Positions 9,205 to 18,804 are shown, counted from the stretch's first letter. The stretch is 64,000 bases of DNA from Bacteroidales bacterium (GCA_011620605.1 WOYW01000011.1:175229-239228); one strand, 5' to 3'. The notes: generated by a model not told the origin, from the sequence alone. Translations and numbers: made by a program.

Positions 9205-12200
9205 CCCTTTGCGGTTTTTCGGTATAAGTCAGGTTTTCCGGAACGCCTGTGCAATGGGCAGCCAGGGCTCTTTTTTCCGGGTCTGCAATATACGCTTTTA
9301 TCTTCAATTTTTTGCGAACAAGTGATGCTGTCAGGGCAAATTCTCCCTGTCCGGTATCTTCAAGGTAATACTCGCCGCTTTCAGGCAGGGCTTCTATGCG
9401 TTCGCTGAAATTGCCGTTCATGCGCATGATCCGACGAGCCGTCGCCCTGATCTCTTTTCCCTTGTACAGGTAATTTTTCAGCACTTTGTCCGCAAAGTAA
9501 TGCGCGTTTTCTATCCGGGCCGAGAGGGAGCTATACTCCCTTATAAAGAGCTTGCGAACGGATTTGCTCCGCTCCCGGTACGTCTCACCGAACGAAAGGT
9601 CGTCATGGCGTATCGTGGGCAGAATTTTTATGGTCATCCGTCCCTTTCGCAGCAAAAGATCTTCTTTGGGCAGCACGAATCCGAACCCGTGCAGCAGTAT
9701 TGGTGTGATGTCCAGTCCCAGTGTCTCGGCAAGGTGAAAGGCTCCTTTGTGAAAACGGAGAATGGAACAATCCGCGGAACGCGTTCCTTCCGGGAAGATC
9801 ATTACGGAATATCCGTTGGCTACACGGTCCCTGATATGATCCACATGGGTATGCATGCATTCTATGGGAAGGAAATCAGCAAAACGCAGGATCCCCTTGT
9901 AAAAAGGGGAATTCCACTCCCGGTTGTTTGTCATTATGATGATCTTTGGGTGGAGCATGATCACGGCCATCAGGTCCAGGTGACTCTGGTGGTTGGCCAC
10001 AATAACCGAAGGACGCGAAAAATCCGCATTTTCCCGGCCCAGGAGCTCTGTTTGGACACCGGGCACCCGGAAGACAACAAAACGGCAAATACGCTGCAGG
10101 ATCTTATGAAAACGCAGTTTATTCCGTTCGCTCCTACCTCCGAATACCAACAGGAACCTGCCTGCCAGGCTCAGGTATACAACGCCCAAAAGGAAAAACG
10201 TGAAGGATACGGCCGAATAGAAAAAATTCTTTAAGGTAAGCGGTTCGTCCCGGTATTTTCCCCGTTTTGTCACAAGCAGCCGGTACAGGAACGGAGGTAT
10301 CACATATGCCATTAAAACAACGGAGATCATTCCAATTATTGTTACCTGAGCCAAAGAGCGCATGGCCGGATGTTTGGCCAGTATGAGCGATCCAATGCCT
10401 GCCAGCATTATCAGGGCAGATAAAGCCACCGTATTTTTATATGTGCCCAGCATTTTTTTCCGGTAAGTATATTCGTAGATCATTCCTTCGGTAATGAAAA
10501 TGGTATAATCATCACCCAGACCGAATATGAAAGTGGCCAGTATGATATTAACTATGTTAAACTGGATATTGAAAAGGCTCATTATTCCCAGGATCCAGAT
10601 CCAGCTGACGGCAAGAGGGACAAATGCTATCAGGCTCAGCTCAAGACGCCCGAATGACAATGTCAGGAAAAGGAAGACGATGAATCCGCATATAAAGAGC
10701 ACAAAATCAAAATCGGAAGAAAGCGATGCGATCATCATCCGGGTAACGGAACCGACGTCAAAAGCAAACGTGCCGCTTCCGGATTCATTCAGTTCCTGTT
10801 CCGTTTTGGATGCATTTTCAGGATCAATGTGCAGCATGGTATAGACCATGCTTCTTTCCGGTCTTTCTACAATATAATTCCCTGCCAAATGGGTTACCAC
10901 GGGTCCGAAATCGTCCTTTTCCAAAGGAAAGTAAGTACGATCTAAAAGCGTTTCAAGTCCCTCAAAAGAACCTTCACGGAACCCGTTCTCCCGGGCAATG
11001 GTATTAAAATTATCCAGGAAAGGCCCCTTTCTTGTGCTCCAGAAATCGTTCCACCTGTTGATTCTTTCTTCCTGTTTTGCACGGGAAGGAAGAAAATTGC
11101 CTATCCCTGAATGACGGTAAGTCTCTATCCGGGGCTGTACGGCTTCATAATTTTCCAGTGCCTGGTCCAGTGTTGTCCCTTCGGCTACAAAATACATCAC
11201 ATGCTGCGATCCCTGTGTCTGATCCAGCATTTTATTCATACTGCTGCGCTGCTCAGGCGTCATGTAATTGATGGACTGCATATCGGCATTGAAAACCGCT
11301 CCTTTATTCATAACCAGGAAAAAGACAGTCACCAGCAACAGACTGAGCATGATCCACCGGTTCTTTTCCGGTGAAGAATAAGCCAGTTTACCGAAATGAA
11401 AATTTACGGGTGCCGGTTTTCGGGATGGGATCATGTGCGGAAGGAATACCAGGACAAACAATATGGTTCCCAAAAGCAACAGGGTGGCAAACAATCCGAA
11501 ACTGCGCATGGCCGGGGAACTTATAAAGAGCAGGCTCAGAAACGCTCCCATGGTAGTAATGTTTCCCGTGGTAAGGGGAGAAACAATATCTGATAAAGTA
11601 CGGCGGGGAGTGTAACCTTCCCGTATGTGTGAAAGAAAATGCAACGGATAATTCACCGCGATCCCCACGATAACGGAACCGGCGCCTATGGCGATCAGGG
11701 ACAGGGAAGAGGTCAATACTCCTGCCATGGCAAAAGCAAAGAGCGATCCTGCCAGAACGGAAACACCAATAAGCAGGATGTGCCTGTAATTTCTGAAATA
11801 AAAGGCCAGTAGTATGGCAATAACCACCAGGGCAACGGCTACGGATATCCATGTGTCCTGCCTTATCCGGTTTGCATTGGTCAGGGCTATGTAAGCTGCA
11901 CCAAACGGTTGGGCCTGTATGGTATGCCGGAATGCATCTTCGGTTTCCTCAATAGCCCTGTCAATGGCTGCTATCAGTTTCTTATTGTTACCTGTATCGG
12001 CAGTGGGATAACGGGAATCTATGGTTATAACGCTTTCTGTACCGTCACGGGTAAAAATATAATCCGAATGGATCTCAAACCGGTCTCCCATCCGGAATCC
12101 TTCCAGCTTTTCAAGAAGAGGTCCTGAAAACAGCATGGGGTCTTTGAGCAGGGTTTGTTTCAATACCATGCCGGCAGGGGAGAGTAATGTCTCCTTGACC

Positions 12201-12670
12201 TGTTCCAGGCGTTCCCGGATGACTTCCGGCCGTACGAGTGAATCCATGGCCTTATAATCTTCCTTTTCCAGAAAATAAGGCATGTTGTATATTACAAAGT
12301 TGCTGATCTCCAGCATTGTGGAGGGATCGATGCGCCAGGTTAGCCCGGAAATGTGTTCCCGGGCCGGTCCCTGTTCCAGCAATCCTCCCAGGTGGTCGGC
12401 AGCAGCCATTAACAGATCCTTATCCGGTATCGCTTCCGGTTCAGCCATAGCGATGTTTATAATGATCTTGCTTGCTCCTCCTATGTTCCGGTAAGCATAG
12501 TCAATGCGTTCATGTTCCTTGTCCGAGGTCAGAAAACCCGATATATCCTCATCAAAATCAAGCAGTAAAAGACCCCCGGCGCCAAGTGCTATGCAGCAGG
12601 CAAGTAAAATATACAGTTGCCGGGTGTGCTGGCGGAAATGATCGAATATTTTCAGGAACGTTTGAACCAT
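9197..12670 (-). CDS. MMPL/RND-type exporter fused to a PlsC-like acyltransferase
   Basis: A 1157-residue fusion. Residues 1 to about 830 form an RND/MMPL permease with two repeats, each a transmembrane helix, a large periplasmic loop and a bundle of helices (for example FGLGDDYTIFITEGM in the second half). From about 880 a cytoplasmic acyltransferase follows: NHQSHLD near 893 and FPEGTRS near 960. The last ~90 residues contain LEDTGQGEF and DPEKRALA, reminiscent of the start of a methyltransferase fold, apparently cut short. Predicted role: moving the pigment lipid across the inner membrane with coupled acylation. Overlaps the GT2 gene by 19 bp. Confidence 0.9.
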   Translation of the reverse strand: MVQTFLKIFDHFRQHTRQLYILLACCIALGAGGLLLLDFDEDISGFLTSDKEHERIDYAYRNIGGASKIIINIAMAEPEAIPDKDLLMAAADHLGGLLEQGPAREHISGLTWRIDPSTMLEISNFVIYNMPYFLEKEDYKAMDSLVRPEVIRERLEQVKETLLSPAGMVLKQTLLKDPMLFSGPLLEKLEGFRMGDRFEIHSDYIFTRDGTESVITIDSRYPTADTGNNKKLIAAIDRAIEETEDAFRHTIQAQPFGAAYIALTNANRIRQDTWISVAVALVVIAILLAFYFRNYRHILLIGVSVLAGSLFAFAMAGVLTSSLSLIAIGAGSVIVGIAVNYPLHFLSHIREGYTPRRTLSDIVSPLTTGNITTMGAFLSLLFISSPAMRSFGLFATLLLLGTILFVLVFLPHMIPSRKPAPVNFHFGKLAYSSPEKNRWIMLSLLLVTVFFLVMNKGAVFNADMQSINYMTPEQRSSMNKMLDQTQGSQHVMYFVAEGTTLDQALENYEAVQPRIETYRHSGIGNFLPSRAKQEERINRWNDFWSTRKGPFLDNFNTIARENGFREGSFEGLETLLDRTYFPLEKDDFGPVVTHLAGNYIVERPERSMVYTMLHIDPENASKTEQELNESGSGTFAFDVGSVTRMMIASLSSDFDFVLFICGFIVFLFLTLSFGRLELSLIAFVPLAVSWIWILGIMSLFNIQFNIVNIILATFIFGLGDDYTIFITEGMIYEYTYRKKMLGTYKNTVALSALIMLAGIGSLILAKHPAMRSLAQVTIIGMISVVLMAYVIPPFLYRLLVTKRGKYRDEPLTLKNFFYSAVSFTFFLLGVVYLSLAGRFLLVFGGRSERNKLRFHKILQRICRFVVFRVPGVQTELLGRENADFSRPSVIVANHQSHLDLMAVIMLHPKIIIMTNNREWNSPFYKGILRFADFLPIECMHTHVDHIRDRVANGYSVMIFPEGTRSADCSILRFHKGAFHLAETLGLDITPILLHGFGFVLPKEDLLLRKGRMTIKILPTIRHDDLSFGETYRERSKSVRKLFIREYSSLSARIENAHYFADKVLKNYLYKGKEIRATARRIMRMNGNFSERIEALPESGEYYLEDTGQGEFALTASLVRKKLKIKAYIADPEKRALAAHCTGVPENLTYTEKPQRDE

Positions 12671-13395
12671 GATCTGAAAAGCATTGAAGGATAACCGTAT
12701 AATAATGCGGAAATTGTCAGGATCGTGTTGAGTAAACTAATTCGAAGGAAATCCCTTCCTTTACGAAAATGTGTGACCCTCTCACCGGCAGGTGCATAAA
12801 CAACCTTTATGGGCAGGGGTACTATCGGGACCCGTTTCCATGCCAGTCTCACCAGGATCTCCAGCTCTGTTTCGTAACGGGTCGTGTACAAGCGCATTTT
12901 ATTCATCCGGTACAGGGGATACAGTCTGAATCCTGTCTGGGTATCGGGCAACCTTCTGAAAGTCTGCAATGTAAACCAAAAATTGGAAAAACGGTTGGCA
13001 AACGTATTTTTACCGGGCATGTTTTCCTGTTTTAAAAGACGGCTTCCAAGGATCACGGCTCCCGGATGCTTTTTCAGGGCTTCCAAAAAGCGGGGTATTT
13101 CTGAAGGATAATGCTGCCCGTCGGCGTCCAGGGTTATGGCATAATGATACCCCCTTGCCATTATAAAAGAAAAGGCCCGTTTCAGGGCATATCCTTTTCC
13201 CTTGTTTTCACTGTATGATATGATCTCCGTTTTATAGGACATGCTTCTGAGCAATTCCACGGTGTTGTCTGTAGAGCCGTCGTTAACCACTAACAAGTGG
13301 TTGCAATACCCCAGGGTTTCATCAATAATTCGGGGTAATGTGGACGCATTGTTGTACGTTGGAATAATTACGCAGATATCGTCTCTTTCAGGCAT
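12652..13395 (-). CDS. Family 2 glycosyltransferase (dolichyl-phosphate-mannose-synthase-like)
   Basis: A 247-residue GT-A enzyme. CVIIPTYNNASTLP opens the nucleotide-sugar fold, VVNDGSTDNT follows, and ITLDADGQHYPSEI holds the DxD-type metal site. RLPDTQTGFRLYP is the conserved acceptor-side motif of the DPM-like branch. One or two hydrophobic stretches near the C terminus suggest membrane association. Start overlaps the dehydratase gene by 28 bp. GT2 enzymes are regular members of aryl-polyene loci; a sugar added to the polyene or its lipid carrier is the likely role, by context. Confidence 0.88.
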   Translation of the reverse strand: MPERDDICVIIPTYNNASTLPRIIDETLGYCNHLLVVNDGSTDNTVELLRSMSYKTEIISYSENKGKGYALKRAFSFIMARGYHYAITLDADGQHYPSEIPRFLEALKKHPGAVILGSRLLKQENMPGKNTFANRFSNFWFTLQTFRRLPDTQTGFRLYPLYRMNKMRLYTTRYETELEILVRLAWKRVPIVPLPIKVVYAPAGERVTHFRKGRDFLRISLLNTILTISALLYGYPSMLFRSWFKRS

Positions 13396-13745
13396 AAATT
13401 CATTCGGGTCATTATTGTTTCCCCTTCCATGATCTCAGTCCTTACTTTCCAGTTCTGGTTGTCAAGTTCCGTTATATTCAACCTGAAAACTATAAGGGGA
13501 TTCTTTCCGGGGTGTATGCCTTTCAGGAACTTCACATTATCAGCCTTTTCCAGGAGGAGCTTCTTCTCCAGAACAACTGAGGCCAGTTCCCGGGCCATTT
13601 CAAGTAGACAGGCACCCGGAGTGATGGGATTCCCGGGGAAATGTGCACCGTATATCCTGTGTTCAGGATTCAGACGTACAGTGATAAGACATACTTCTTC
13701 CCGGGTTTCCGTTGAGATTATGTGGTACAGATCATTTAGAAACAT
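13368..13745 (-). CDS. Hotdog-fold 3-hydroxyacyl-ACP dehydratase-like protein (first of two)
   Basis: A 125-residue single-hotdog protein. HFPGNPITPGACLLEM (residues about 35-50) matches the FabA/FabZ active-site segment with His and the Gly-Pro-containing helix start. The other catalytic acid of FabZ is covered by a Glu in LLEM. In aryl-polyene systems two small dehydratases act as a heterodimer on the growing chain (ApeI and ApeP in Proteobacteria); this gene and the one at 19216-19659 may correspond. Overlaps both neighbours (14 bp with LolA-like, 28 bp with GT2). Confidence 0.8.
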   Translation of the reverse strand: MFLNDLYHIISTETREEVCLITVRLNPEHRIYGAHFPGNPITPGACLLEMARELASVVLEKKLLLEKADNVKFLKGIHPGKNPLIVFRLNITELDNQNWKVRTEIMEGETIMTRMNLCLKETISA

Positions 13746-14346
13746 ATGAACGAAACATTTTTTCTTCTATGGGAATATTTACACGTATATTACCCATCCG
13801 GACTGTGGTTTTATCTCCCGATACTTCATGAATGACCACTGTCTGGATCATGTAATCTTCCTTACGGAAATAGAGTTCGAGCTCTGAAAAAAGACGTTTT
13901 AGCCCTTGTTTTACGGGCTCCAGTTTTACATGCAGATAATCACCCCCGTTCACAATTTGAGGCTTGAAATCTTCATTTTCTTCCAGTATCTCTCCGTTCA
14001 GACCCATTAATACTATATTTCCAATTTGCCTGAATAATCCGCCTGCCCCGTTATCGTTTACCGGTTTTCCATCCCTGCCCAGTAATACCAATTCATTATT
14101 TCTGATCAGGAATCCGGAACGATCCGGCATGTTGTATTGCCACAAGAGGGCAACGTCTTTCTTGTAAACCAGACTGCCCCGGGAAATGCCCTTATCTGTC
14201 AAAACAGAGACTTCACGTTCCTGTTGAAAATCACACGTCAGCGTATTGACCTCCTTTAAAGCGCTACGCATATCCGGTGGAAAATCCTGTGTTCCGGGAA
14301 AGAATGCCGGTAGGCATAAAAGCAAGGAAATTAGTACGTTGAGCAT
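13732..14346 (-). CDS. LolA-like outer-membrane lipoprotein carrier
   Basis: A 204-residue protein with an N-terminal hydrophobic signal (MLNVLISLLLCLPAFFP) and a LolA-type half-barrel: TLTCDFQQEREV, SRGSLVYKKDVALLWQY and a repeated beta pattern to the end. LolA family proteins carry lipids across the periplasm. Such a carrier beside an MMPL exporter is standard in aryl-polyene loci, pointing to delivery of the pigment to the outer membrane. Starts 4 bp after the small multidrug-type transporter gene. Confidence 0.82.
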   Translation of the reverse strand: MLNVLISLLLCLPAFFPGTQDFPPDMRSALKEVNTLTCDFQQEREVSVLTDKGISRGSLVYKKDVALLWQYNMPDRSGFLIRNNELVLLGRDGKPVNDNGAGGLFRQIGNIVLMGLNGEILEENEDFKPQIVNGGDYLHVKLEPVKQGLKRLFSELELYFRKEDYMIQTVVIHEVSGDKTTVRMGNIRVNIPIEEKMFRSYVSK

Positions 14347-14349
14347 AAT

Positions 14350-14706
14350 TTATTGTTTTAATAGGAAAAATACTCCTGCAACAATCAAAGCTACTCCGAT
14401 CCAGCGTGTAGGTGGTATCGCTTCCTTAAAAATAAAAAAGGCCGCCAACATGCCGAATACATAGGCAAAACTGGTAATGGGGTATGCAATGGAGAAAGGA
14501 TAATGCTTTAAAATATACATCCACAAAATAGTGGCAGATGCAAAAAAAAGTCCAGTAAGGGCAAAATACCAGTTTGTAAACAGATGTTTAAAATAGGTCC
14601 GGGTAAAACTGAATTTTTCCATATGCTGCATGGAAATCTTCAGGCATACTTGTCCGGATGCCAGCAATATGGTTTGTGTAAGTGACAAAAGTATGAATTT
14701 CAGCAT
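14350..14706 (-). CDS. Small EamA/SMR-type membrane transporter
   Basis: A 118-residue protein with four predicted transmembrane helices (residues about 3-20, 45-65, 70-90, 98-116), a GQVCLK segment in the first helix and the YPITSFAYVFGMLAAFFIF pattern common to EmrE/ArnE-type half-transporters. It overlaps the chain-length-factor gene by 7 bp. A flippase-like role for a lipid-linked intermediate is plausible in this context, but drug or polyamine export cannot be excluded. Confidence 0.75.
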   Translation of the reverse strand: MLKFILLSLTQTILLASGQVCLKISMQHMEKFSFTRTYFKHLFTNWYFALTGLFFASATILWMYILKHYPFSIAYPITSFAYVFGMLAAFFIFKEAIPPTRWIGVALIVAGVFFLLKQ

Positions 14707-15593
14707 TTTGTCATAAATATCAATGAGGTTTCGGAATCCATGTAATTATTTACCAGCAATACATTGTCAGGTAACAGACTATGTTGCATTTTAACGGCGG
14801 CTGCGTATACATCGTAAGCATGGTTACTGAAGGATTCCCCGAATATTGGCTTCACGGATGGGGGCGTGCTCCAGTCTTCCCGTGATATGCCCAGCCGGTT
14901 GGTTGTTTCGTTTATGGCCTTTTCAATACGTTCTTTGGTTGGATCGTGCAGCAGTATGACTTCATTGATACAAGCCATGGGGTTTTTTCCCGGGGTATCC
15001 GCCAGCATAAAACTGACTGCGGTTTCCCCGGCCATTTTCCCTTTCCAGAATCCCACTTTGTCAAGCACGTGAAAATAATTGGGGATCATCTCGTCAAAAC
15101 CTCCCACCAATGCACTTTTGATCCTGCCCAGCTGAAATTGCATAAAAGCATCCAGTAAAGCACTTTCAAAAGAAACGCCCAAATGTACATAGGTACTGTT
15201 GTATCCGGTACATTTCAGATGAACTGCTATGTGCGAACTGATGGTGTTGTGAGTGGAATTGATAAAATTGGTGGGTTGTAGGAATTCTTCCCCTTCCTCC
15301 AGCATGGCCATTAGAAATTTTTCCGTGGTTTCCAGGCACCCCAGGCCCGTACCTACAATAATGGCATCCGGCTCCCTGATCCCAGTGGCTTCCACAACAG
15401 TCATGGAAGTGGTTATGGCCCTTTTCAGGATCTTTCCCATTCTCCTGGAGGTTACCGGATCCAGGAAACGTTTGTAATCGGCTTCAATGGAACGATGGAA
15501 AGGAACATCGTAGGAAATCGGGTTTTCCAGCCAGTCGTCACAGAGCGGATTTTGTACTGATATTTGTGCTGCTGCCTGTATGTATACGGCCAT
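14700..15593 (-). CDS. Beta-ketoacyl synthase chain-length-factor-like protein
   Basis: A 297-residue thiolase-fold protein, shorter than a full ketosynthase. It has GTGLGCLETTEKFL and FINSTHNTISSHIAVH, the N-terminal KS landmarks, but the active-site Cys position reads HLGVSFESAL with no Cys. That is the pattern of chain length factors, the non-catalytic partners of ketosynthases (ApeC-type in aryl-polyene systems). Ends 6 bp before, and reads together with, the ketosynthase at 15599-16798, its probable partner. Confidence 0.8.
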   Translation of the reverse strand: MAVYIQAAAQISVQNPLCDDWLENPISYDVPFHRSIEADYKRFLDPVTSRRMGKILKRAITTSMTVVEATGIREPDAIIVGTGLGCLETTEKFLMAMLEEGEEFLQPTNFINSTHNTISSHIAVHLKCTGYNSTYVHLGVSFESALLDAFMQFQLGRIKSALVGGFDEMIPNYFHVLDKVGFWKGKMAGETAVSFMLADTPGKNPMACINEVILLHDPTKERIEKAINETTNRLGISREDWSTPPSVKPIFGESFSNHAYDVYAAAVKMQHSLLPDNVLLVNNYMDSETSLIFMTKC

Positions 15594-15598
15594 AATGG

Positions 15599-16798
15599 TT
15601 AGAATTTAGAAAAAATGCATGTGGTGTCGTTCCCTCCGAACCCGAATGAATTGGTCATTACATGGCGAATGGGACGGGGAGGTTTTTCATCGGTAACCGG
15701 GCGGAAGGATAGCATTTCCATGGGATTCCTGTAATTCAGGTTAACCGGCAGAAAGTCGTTCAGCATGGCCAGTATGGAGATCACCGATTCCACACTTCCG
15801 GCCGCACTGGTGGTATGTCCTGTATACGATTTGGTAGAAGATACAGGAGGAACGCTGTTGGCCCCAAAGACACGCATCAGGGCTTTGCCCTCACTTTCAT
15901 CGTTGTTGGGAGTTCCTGTTCCGTGTGCGTTTACATAGTCAATATCTCCCGGCTTCAGTCCTGCTTCTTTCAGTGCTTTGGTCATGGAAAGTACGGCCCC
16001 GTCACCCTCAGGAGAGGATGCTGTCTGGTGGTATGCGTCACAGGCATTCCCGTATCCCGCTACCAGGCACAGGGGTTTAACACCCCGGGCTTTTACCGAT
16101 GCTTCCGATTCCAGTACCAGGTATGCGGCTCCTTCTCCCAGGTTAAGGCCGGCGCGTGTATCGTCAAAAGGCCTGCAGGGATCCTTATCAAGGATCTTGA
16201 GCGTATTGAATCCGTTCAGGTGGAATTTTGAGAGGCATTCACTACCACCAACAACCGCTATGGATGTTCTTTCGGTACGGATCATGTCGGCACCCATGAT
16301 CAATGCATTGGCTGCCGAAGAACAGGCCGTTGAAAGGGTGGAGAGCATATCAAAACCGCCGTAATGATCTGCGATCATTTGCGTACAGACCCCGCAATCG
16401 TGTGAGAGGATGTAATCGTCGTAGGTTTTGTCGGGGGTCAGCATCTTCAGAAAATACTTCTCGGTATTTTCCATACCTCCCACGGTAGTTCCGGATATCA
16501 GCACCGGTTTCAGGGAATTCCGTGTCCTGATCCCTGCCATTTCCAGGGCTTCTCCCAGGGCAATTATTCCCATCAGGGAGGTCCGTGTGGTCATTTGTTC
16601 CTTGGGTACCCCTGCCATACGACGCAATTCATCCGTATTGAAAGGTATCTCGGCACAGGGAAGGTGCGAATGCATGGATTCCAGCCAACGCAATTGCCCT
16701 ATGCCGCTTTTACGACGATGCAGGGATTCCAGGGTATCAGCCGTGCCGTTACCCAGGGAAGTTATAATCCCGAACCCCGTAACATATATTTTTTCCAT
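15599..16798 (-). CDS. Beta-ketoacyl-ACP synthase II-like (FabF family)
   Basis: A 399-residue condensing enzyme with the full triad: Cys in STACSSAANAL near residue 160, His in NAHGTGTPNND near 296, and His in SYTGHTTSAAGS near 330. FGFGGND ends the fold. It extends the polyketide chain with malonyl-ACP. Adjacent to the chain-length factor and to an ACP (8 bp upstream), suggesting the KS-CLF heterodimer that sets chain length in aryl polyenes. Confidence 0.92.
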   Translation of the reverse strand: MEKIYVTGFGIITSLGNGTADTLESLHRRKSGIGQLRWLESMHSHLPCAEIPFNTDELRRMAGVPKEQMTTRTSLMGIIALGEALEMAGIRTRNSLKPVLISGTTVGGMENTEKYFLKMLTPDKTYDDYILSHDCGVCTQMIADHYGGFDMLSTLSTACSSAANALIMGADMIRTERTSIAVVGGSECLSKFHLNGFNTLKILDKDPCRPFDDTRAGLNLGEGAAYLVLESEASVKARGVKPLCLVAGYGNACDAYHQTASSPEGDGAVLSMTKALKEAGLKPGDIDYVNAHGTGTPNNDESEGKALMRVFGANSVPPVSSTKSYTGHTTSAAGSVESVISILAMLNDFLPVNLNYRNPMEMLSFRPVTDEKPPRPIRHVMTNSFGFGGNDTTCIFSKF

Positions 16799-16806
16799 CC
16801 GGAAAA

Positions 16807-17064
16807 TTATTTTGTGCGGTGTTTCTGAATGTATTCGGCCATAGTAGCAACGGATTTAAATATCTCCTTGCTTTTTCCGGGATCTTCAAGTTTTATCCCG
16901 TAATTCTTTTCCATCAATACGATCAGTTCCAGTGCATCAATAGAATCAAGGCCCAGTCCTTCAACAAACAAAGGGGTATTCGTATCTATGTCATCGGGAG
17001 TAATGTCTTCCAGGTTCAACGCTTCGATGATCTGTTTTTTTAGTTCCAAAATCAACTCTTCCAT
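16807..17064 (-). CDS. Acyl carrier protein (first of two)
   Basis: An 85-residue ACP. LGLDSIDALELIVLMEK carries the Ser that takes the phosphopantetheine arm (about residue 40), within an acidic four-helix protein. It is flanked by two ketosynthase-type genes. One of the two ACPs probably carries the aryl starter and the other the extending chain; which is which is not visible. Confidence 0.92.
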   Translation of the reverse strand: MEELILELKKQIIEALNLEDITPDDIDTNTPLFVEGLGLDSIDALELIVLMEKNYGIKLEDPGKSKEIFKSVATMAEYIQKHRTK

Positions 17065-17071
17065 GTAAATT

Positions 17072-17683
17072 TTAATAAAGTTGGTTAATATTTAATATGT
17101 TATAATCCATTCCATTGGAGCTTTCTTTTTCCATCATCATAACCAACACGTCACAATGACCGTCCAGGTATTCCGTCCATCCGCACAAAACACGGCTGAT
17201 ACCGGGAGATGAAAAAGCCCATTCAATAAATATATGCATTTTTTCCGCATCAAAATCCTCCAGGATAAAAAAAGATGTCTCTCCCAGGATCTTGTTCCGG
17301 ATGGCGACTTCGCCCGTTACTATATTGGGAAGTGTGTATACGAAAACAGCAGGGCTGGGATAATAATTGTCCGGTTTAATGGTCTCCTGGAAACGTTTGT
17401 CGTCGTCCAGTGAGGCACTTTTATTGGCAAATACCACGGAGGTAGATCCGTCAGGGGTTTCTCTGTCGTAATTCAGGGACCCCAACACCATTTCTGAGGC
17501 CAGGAAACCGGCTTTGGACAGGTTGTCCATCTTGTGGAACTTGGGGTATCCCACATCCAGGTACCGGTATATTTCCGTCAGACGGGAAGATCCCGGATCT
17601 CCGGAAAAAGCGATCTCGAGCTTCTTACCGTTCAGGATGACCTGATGGTCTGTAATGCGGCAATATGAGGTTATTTTCTTCAT
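17072..17683 (-). CDS. Half-length ketosynthase-like protein of unknown role
   Basis: A 203-residue protein resembling only the N-terminal half of a ketosynthase: HKMDNLSKAGFLASEMVLG, VVFANKSASLDDD and SPAVFVYTLPNIVTGEVAIR match KS segments around the substrate pocket. No catalytic Cys-His-His set is seen. It overlaps the ketosynthase upstream by ATGA, so it is translationally coupled to it. Similar short KS-like genes occur in Bacteroidota flexirubin-type clusters as I recall. It may be a scaffold or partner for a full ketosynthase. Confidence 0.65.
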   Translation of the reverse strand: MKKITSYCRITDHQVILNGKKLEIAFSGDPGSSRLTEIYRYLDVGYPKFHKMDNLSKAGFLASEMVLGSLNYDRETPDGSTSVVFANKSASLDDDKRFQETIKPDNYYPSPAVFVYTLPNIVTGEVAIRNKILGETSFFILEDFDAEKMHIFIEWAFSSPGISRVLCGWTEYLDGHCDVLVMMMEKESSNGMDYNILNINQLY

Positions 17684-18804
17684 AAGGCATTCTCGAATAA
17701 CAGGACGGCATTACAGCCGCCGAATCCCGACAAGGTTTTCAAACAGAATCTTTTATCTGTTTTTGAAAGGGTAGTGGAGACGTTAATTGCTCCCTCGATC
17801 CCGGGTTCCTCATAGCCTGCAGAAGGCAAAACCAATCCCTGTTCCAGGGCCTTAGTAGCAATAACCGATTCCAGTATTCCCGCTGCTCCCAGTGTATGTC
17901 CAAACTGTGCCTTCAGGCTGAAAACAGGAGTGGATCCCAGTCCTGCCCGGGAAAAGGCAACGGCTTCCATCTGGTCGTTATAAGGCGTTGCTGTACCGTG
18001 TGCACTTATAAAACCAATATCACTGGCAGGCACGTTTCCCAAAGTTGTTTGCAGAGCCCTGTAAAGCCCTTCACCGGTCCGCGAAGGTCCGGAAATATGG
18101 TTTGCATCGTTGCGGATGCTTCCACTGATCAGCGAGATGCCCTTTCTCTTTTCTTTTCCGTAAACGATCGTGGCAGCCGCCTCGCCAAGATTCAGTCCTT
18201 TTCTGCGGGCATCAAAGGGGCGGCAACGTTCCTCGTCAAGGGATTTAAAAGATTGAAAGCCCGAGACAATAAAGTCTGGGGCCAGATCCATCCCCGTCAC
18301 TACTACGTGATCGTATGTGTCCTGCTCCAGTAAATGGATGGCTGCGATCTGTGCACATGCCCCCGATATGCAGGCATTGGAAACGGTTACGGGTATGTTT
18401 GGATTCCCGAAAAAACCTGCCAGTAATCCGGCCGTATGCCACAGATGGATCCTGTTCTCCCCAAAATCATGTGAGGAAAGTCCCAGTAAATGGATATTTC
18501 CTTTTGTAGAAGAAAGTACAAAGCATGTACGCTCCGATGAAGCCTTGATCCCTGCCTCTTTCATGGCAATATGTGCCGAGAGCAGCATGGCCTGTTCCGG
18601 AAGTGTATAAATCTTCTTAGTTTTGAAAGTATTCCGGAAATTTTCCTCCATTTTATCCGGATCTATGCGGGAAACCGCTATTGCATTCCCGGTTGCATCT
18701 TTCCCGGGGGCTATGCCGCTTTTTCCCTCAAGAACCGCATTGTAATTGGCGTTAGTGGTAAAACCCAGGGAAGATATTATGTTATCTGAAAGTTTAAAGA
18801 TCAT
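17680..18804 (-). CDS. Beta-ketoacyl-ACP synthase (second full ketosynthase)
   Basis: From the ATG at 18804 (ATGA overlap with the thioesterase stop, which decides the start over a longer one at 18828) the protein has about 374 residues. Catalytic Cys lies in VSNACISGACAQIA, the first His in SAHGTATPYNDQ and the second in QFGHTLGAAGILE; SGFGGCNAV ends it. The Cys region is ACISGA rather than the FabF ACSSG, suggesting a specialised subfamily, perhaps for the starter condensation (ApeR-like in other systems). Confidence 0.88.
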   Translation of the reverse strand: MIFKLSDNIISSLGFTTNANYNAVLEGKSGIAPGKDATGNAIAVSRIDPDKMEENFRNTFKTKKIYTLPEQAMLLSAHIAMKEAGIKASSERTCFVLSSTKGNIHLLGLSSHDFGENRIHLWHTAGLLAGFFGNPNIPVTVSNACISGACAQIAAIHLLEQDTYDHVVVTGMDLAPDFIVSGFQSFKSLDEERCRPFDARRKGLNLGEAAATIVYGKEKRKGISLISGSIRNDANHISGPSRTGEGLYRALQTTLGNVPASDIGFISAHGTATPYNDQMEAVAFSRAGLGSTPVFSLKAQFGHTLGAAGILESVIATKALEQGLVLPSAGYEEPGIEGAINVSTTLSKTDKRFCLKTLSGFGGCNAVLLFENAL

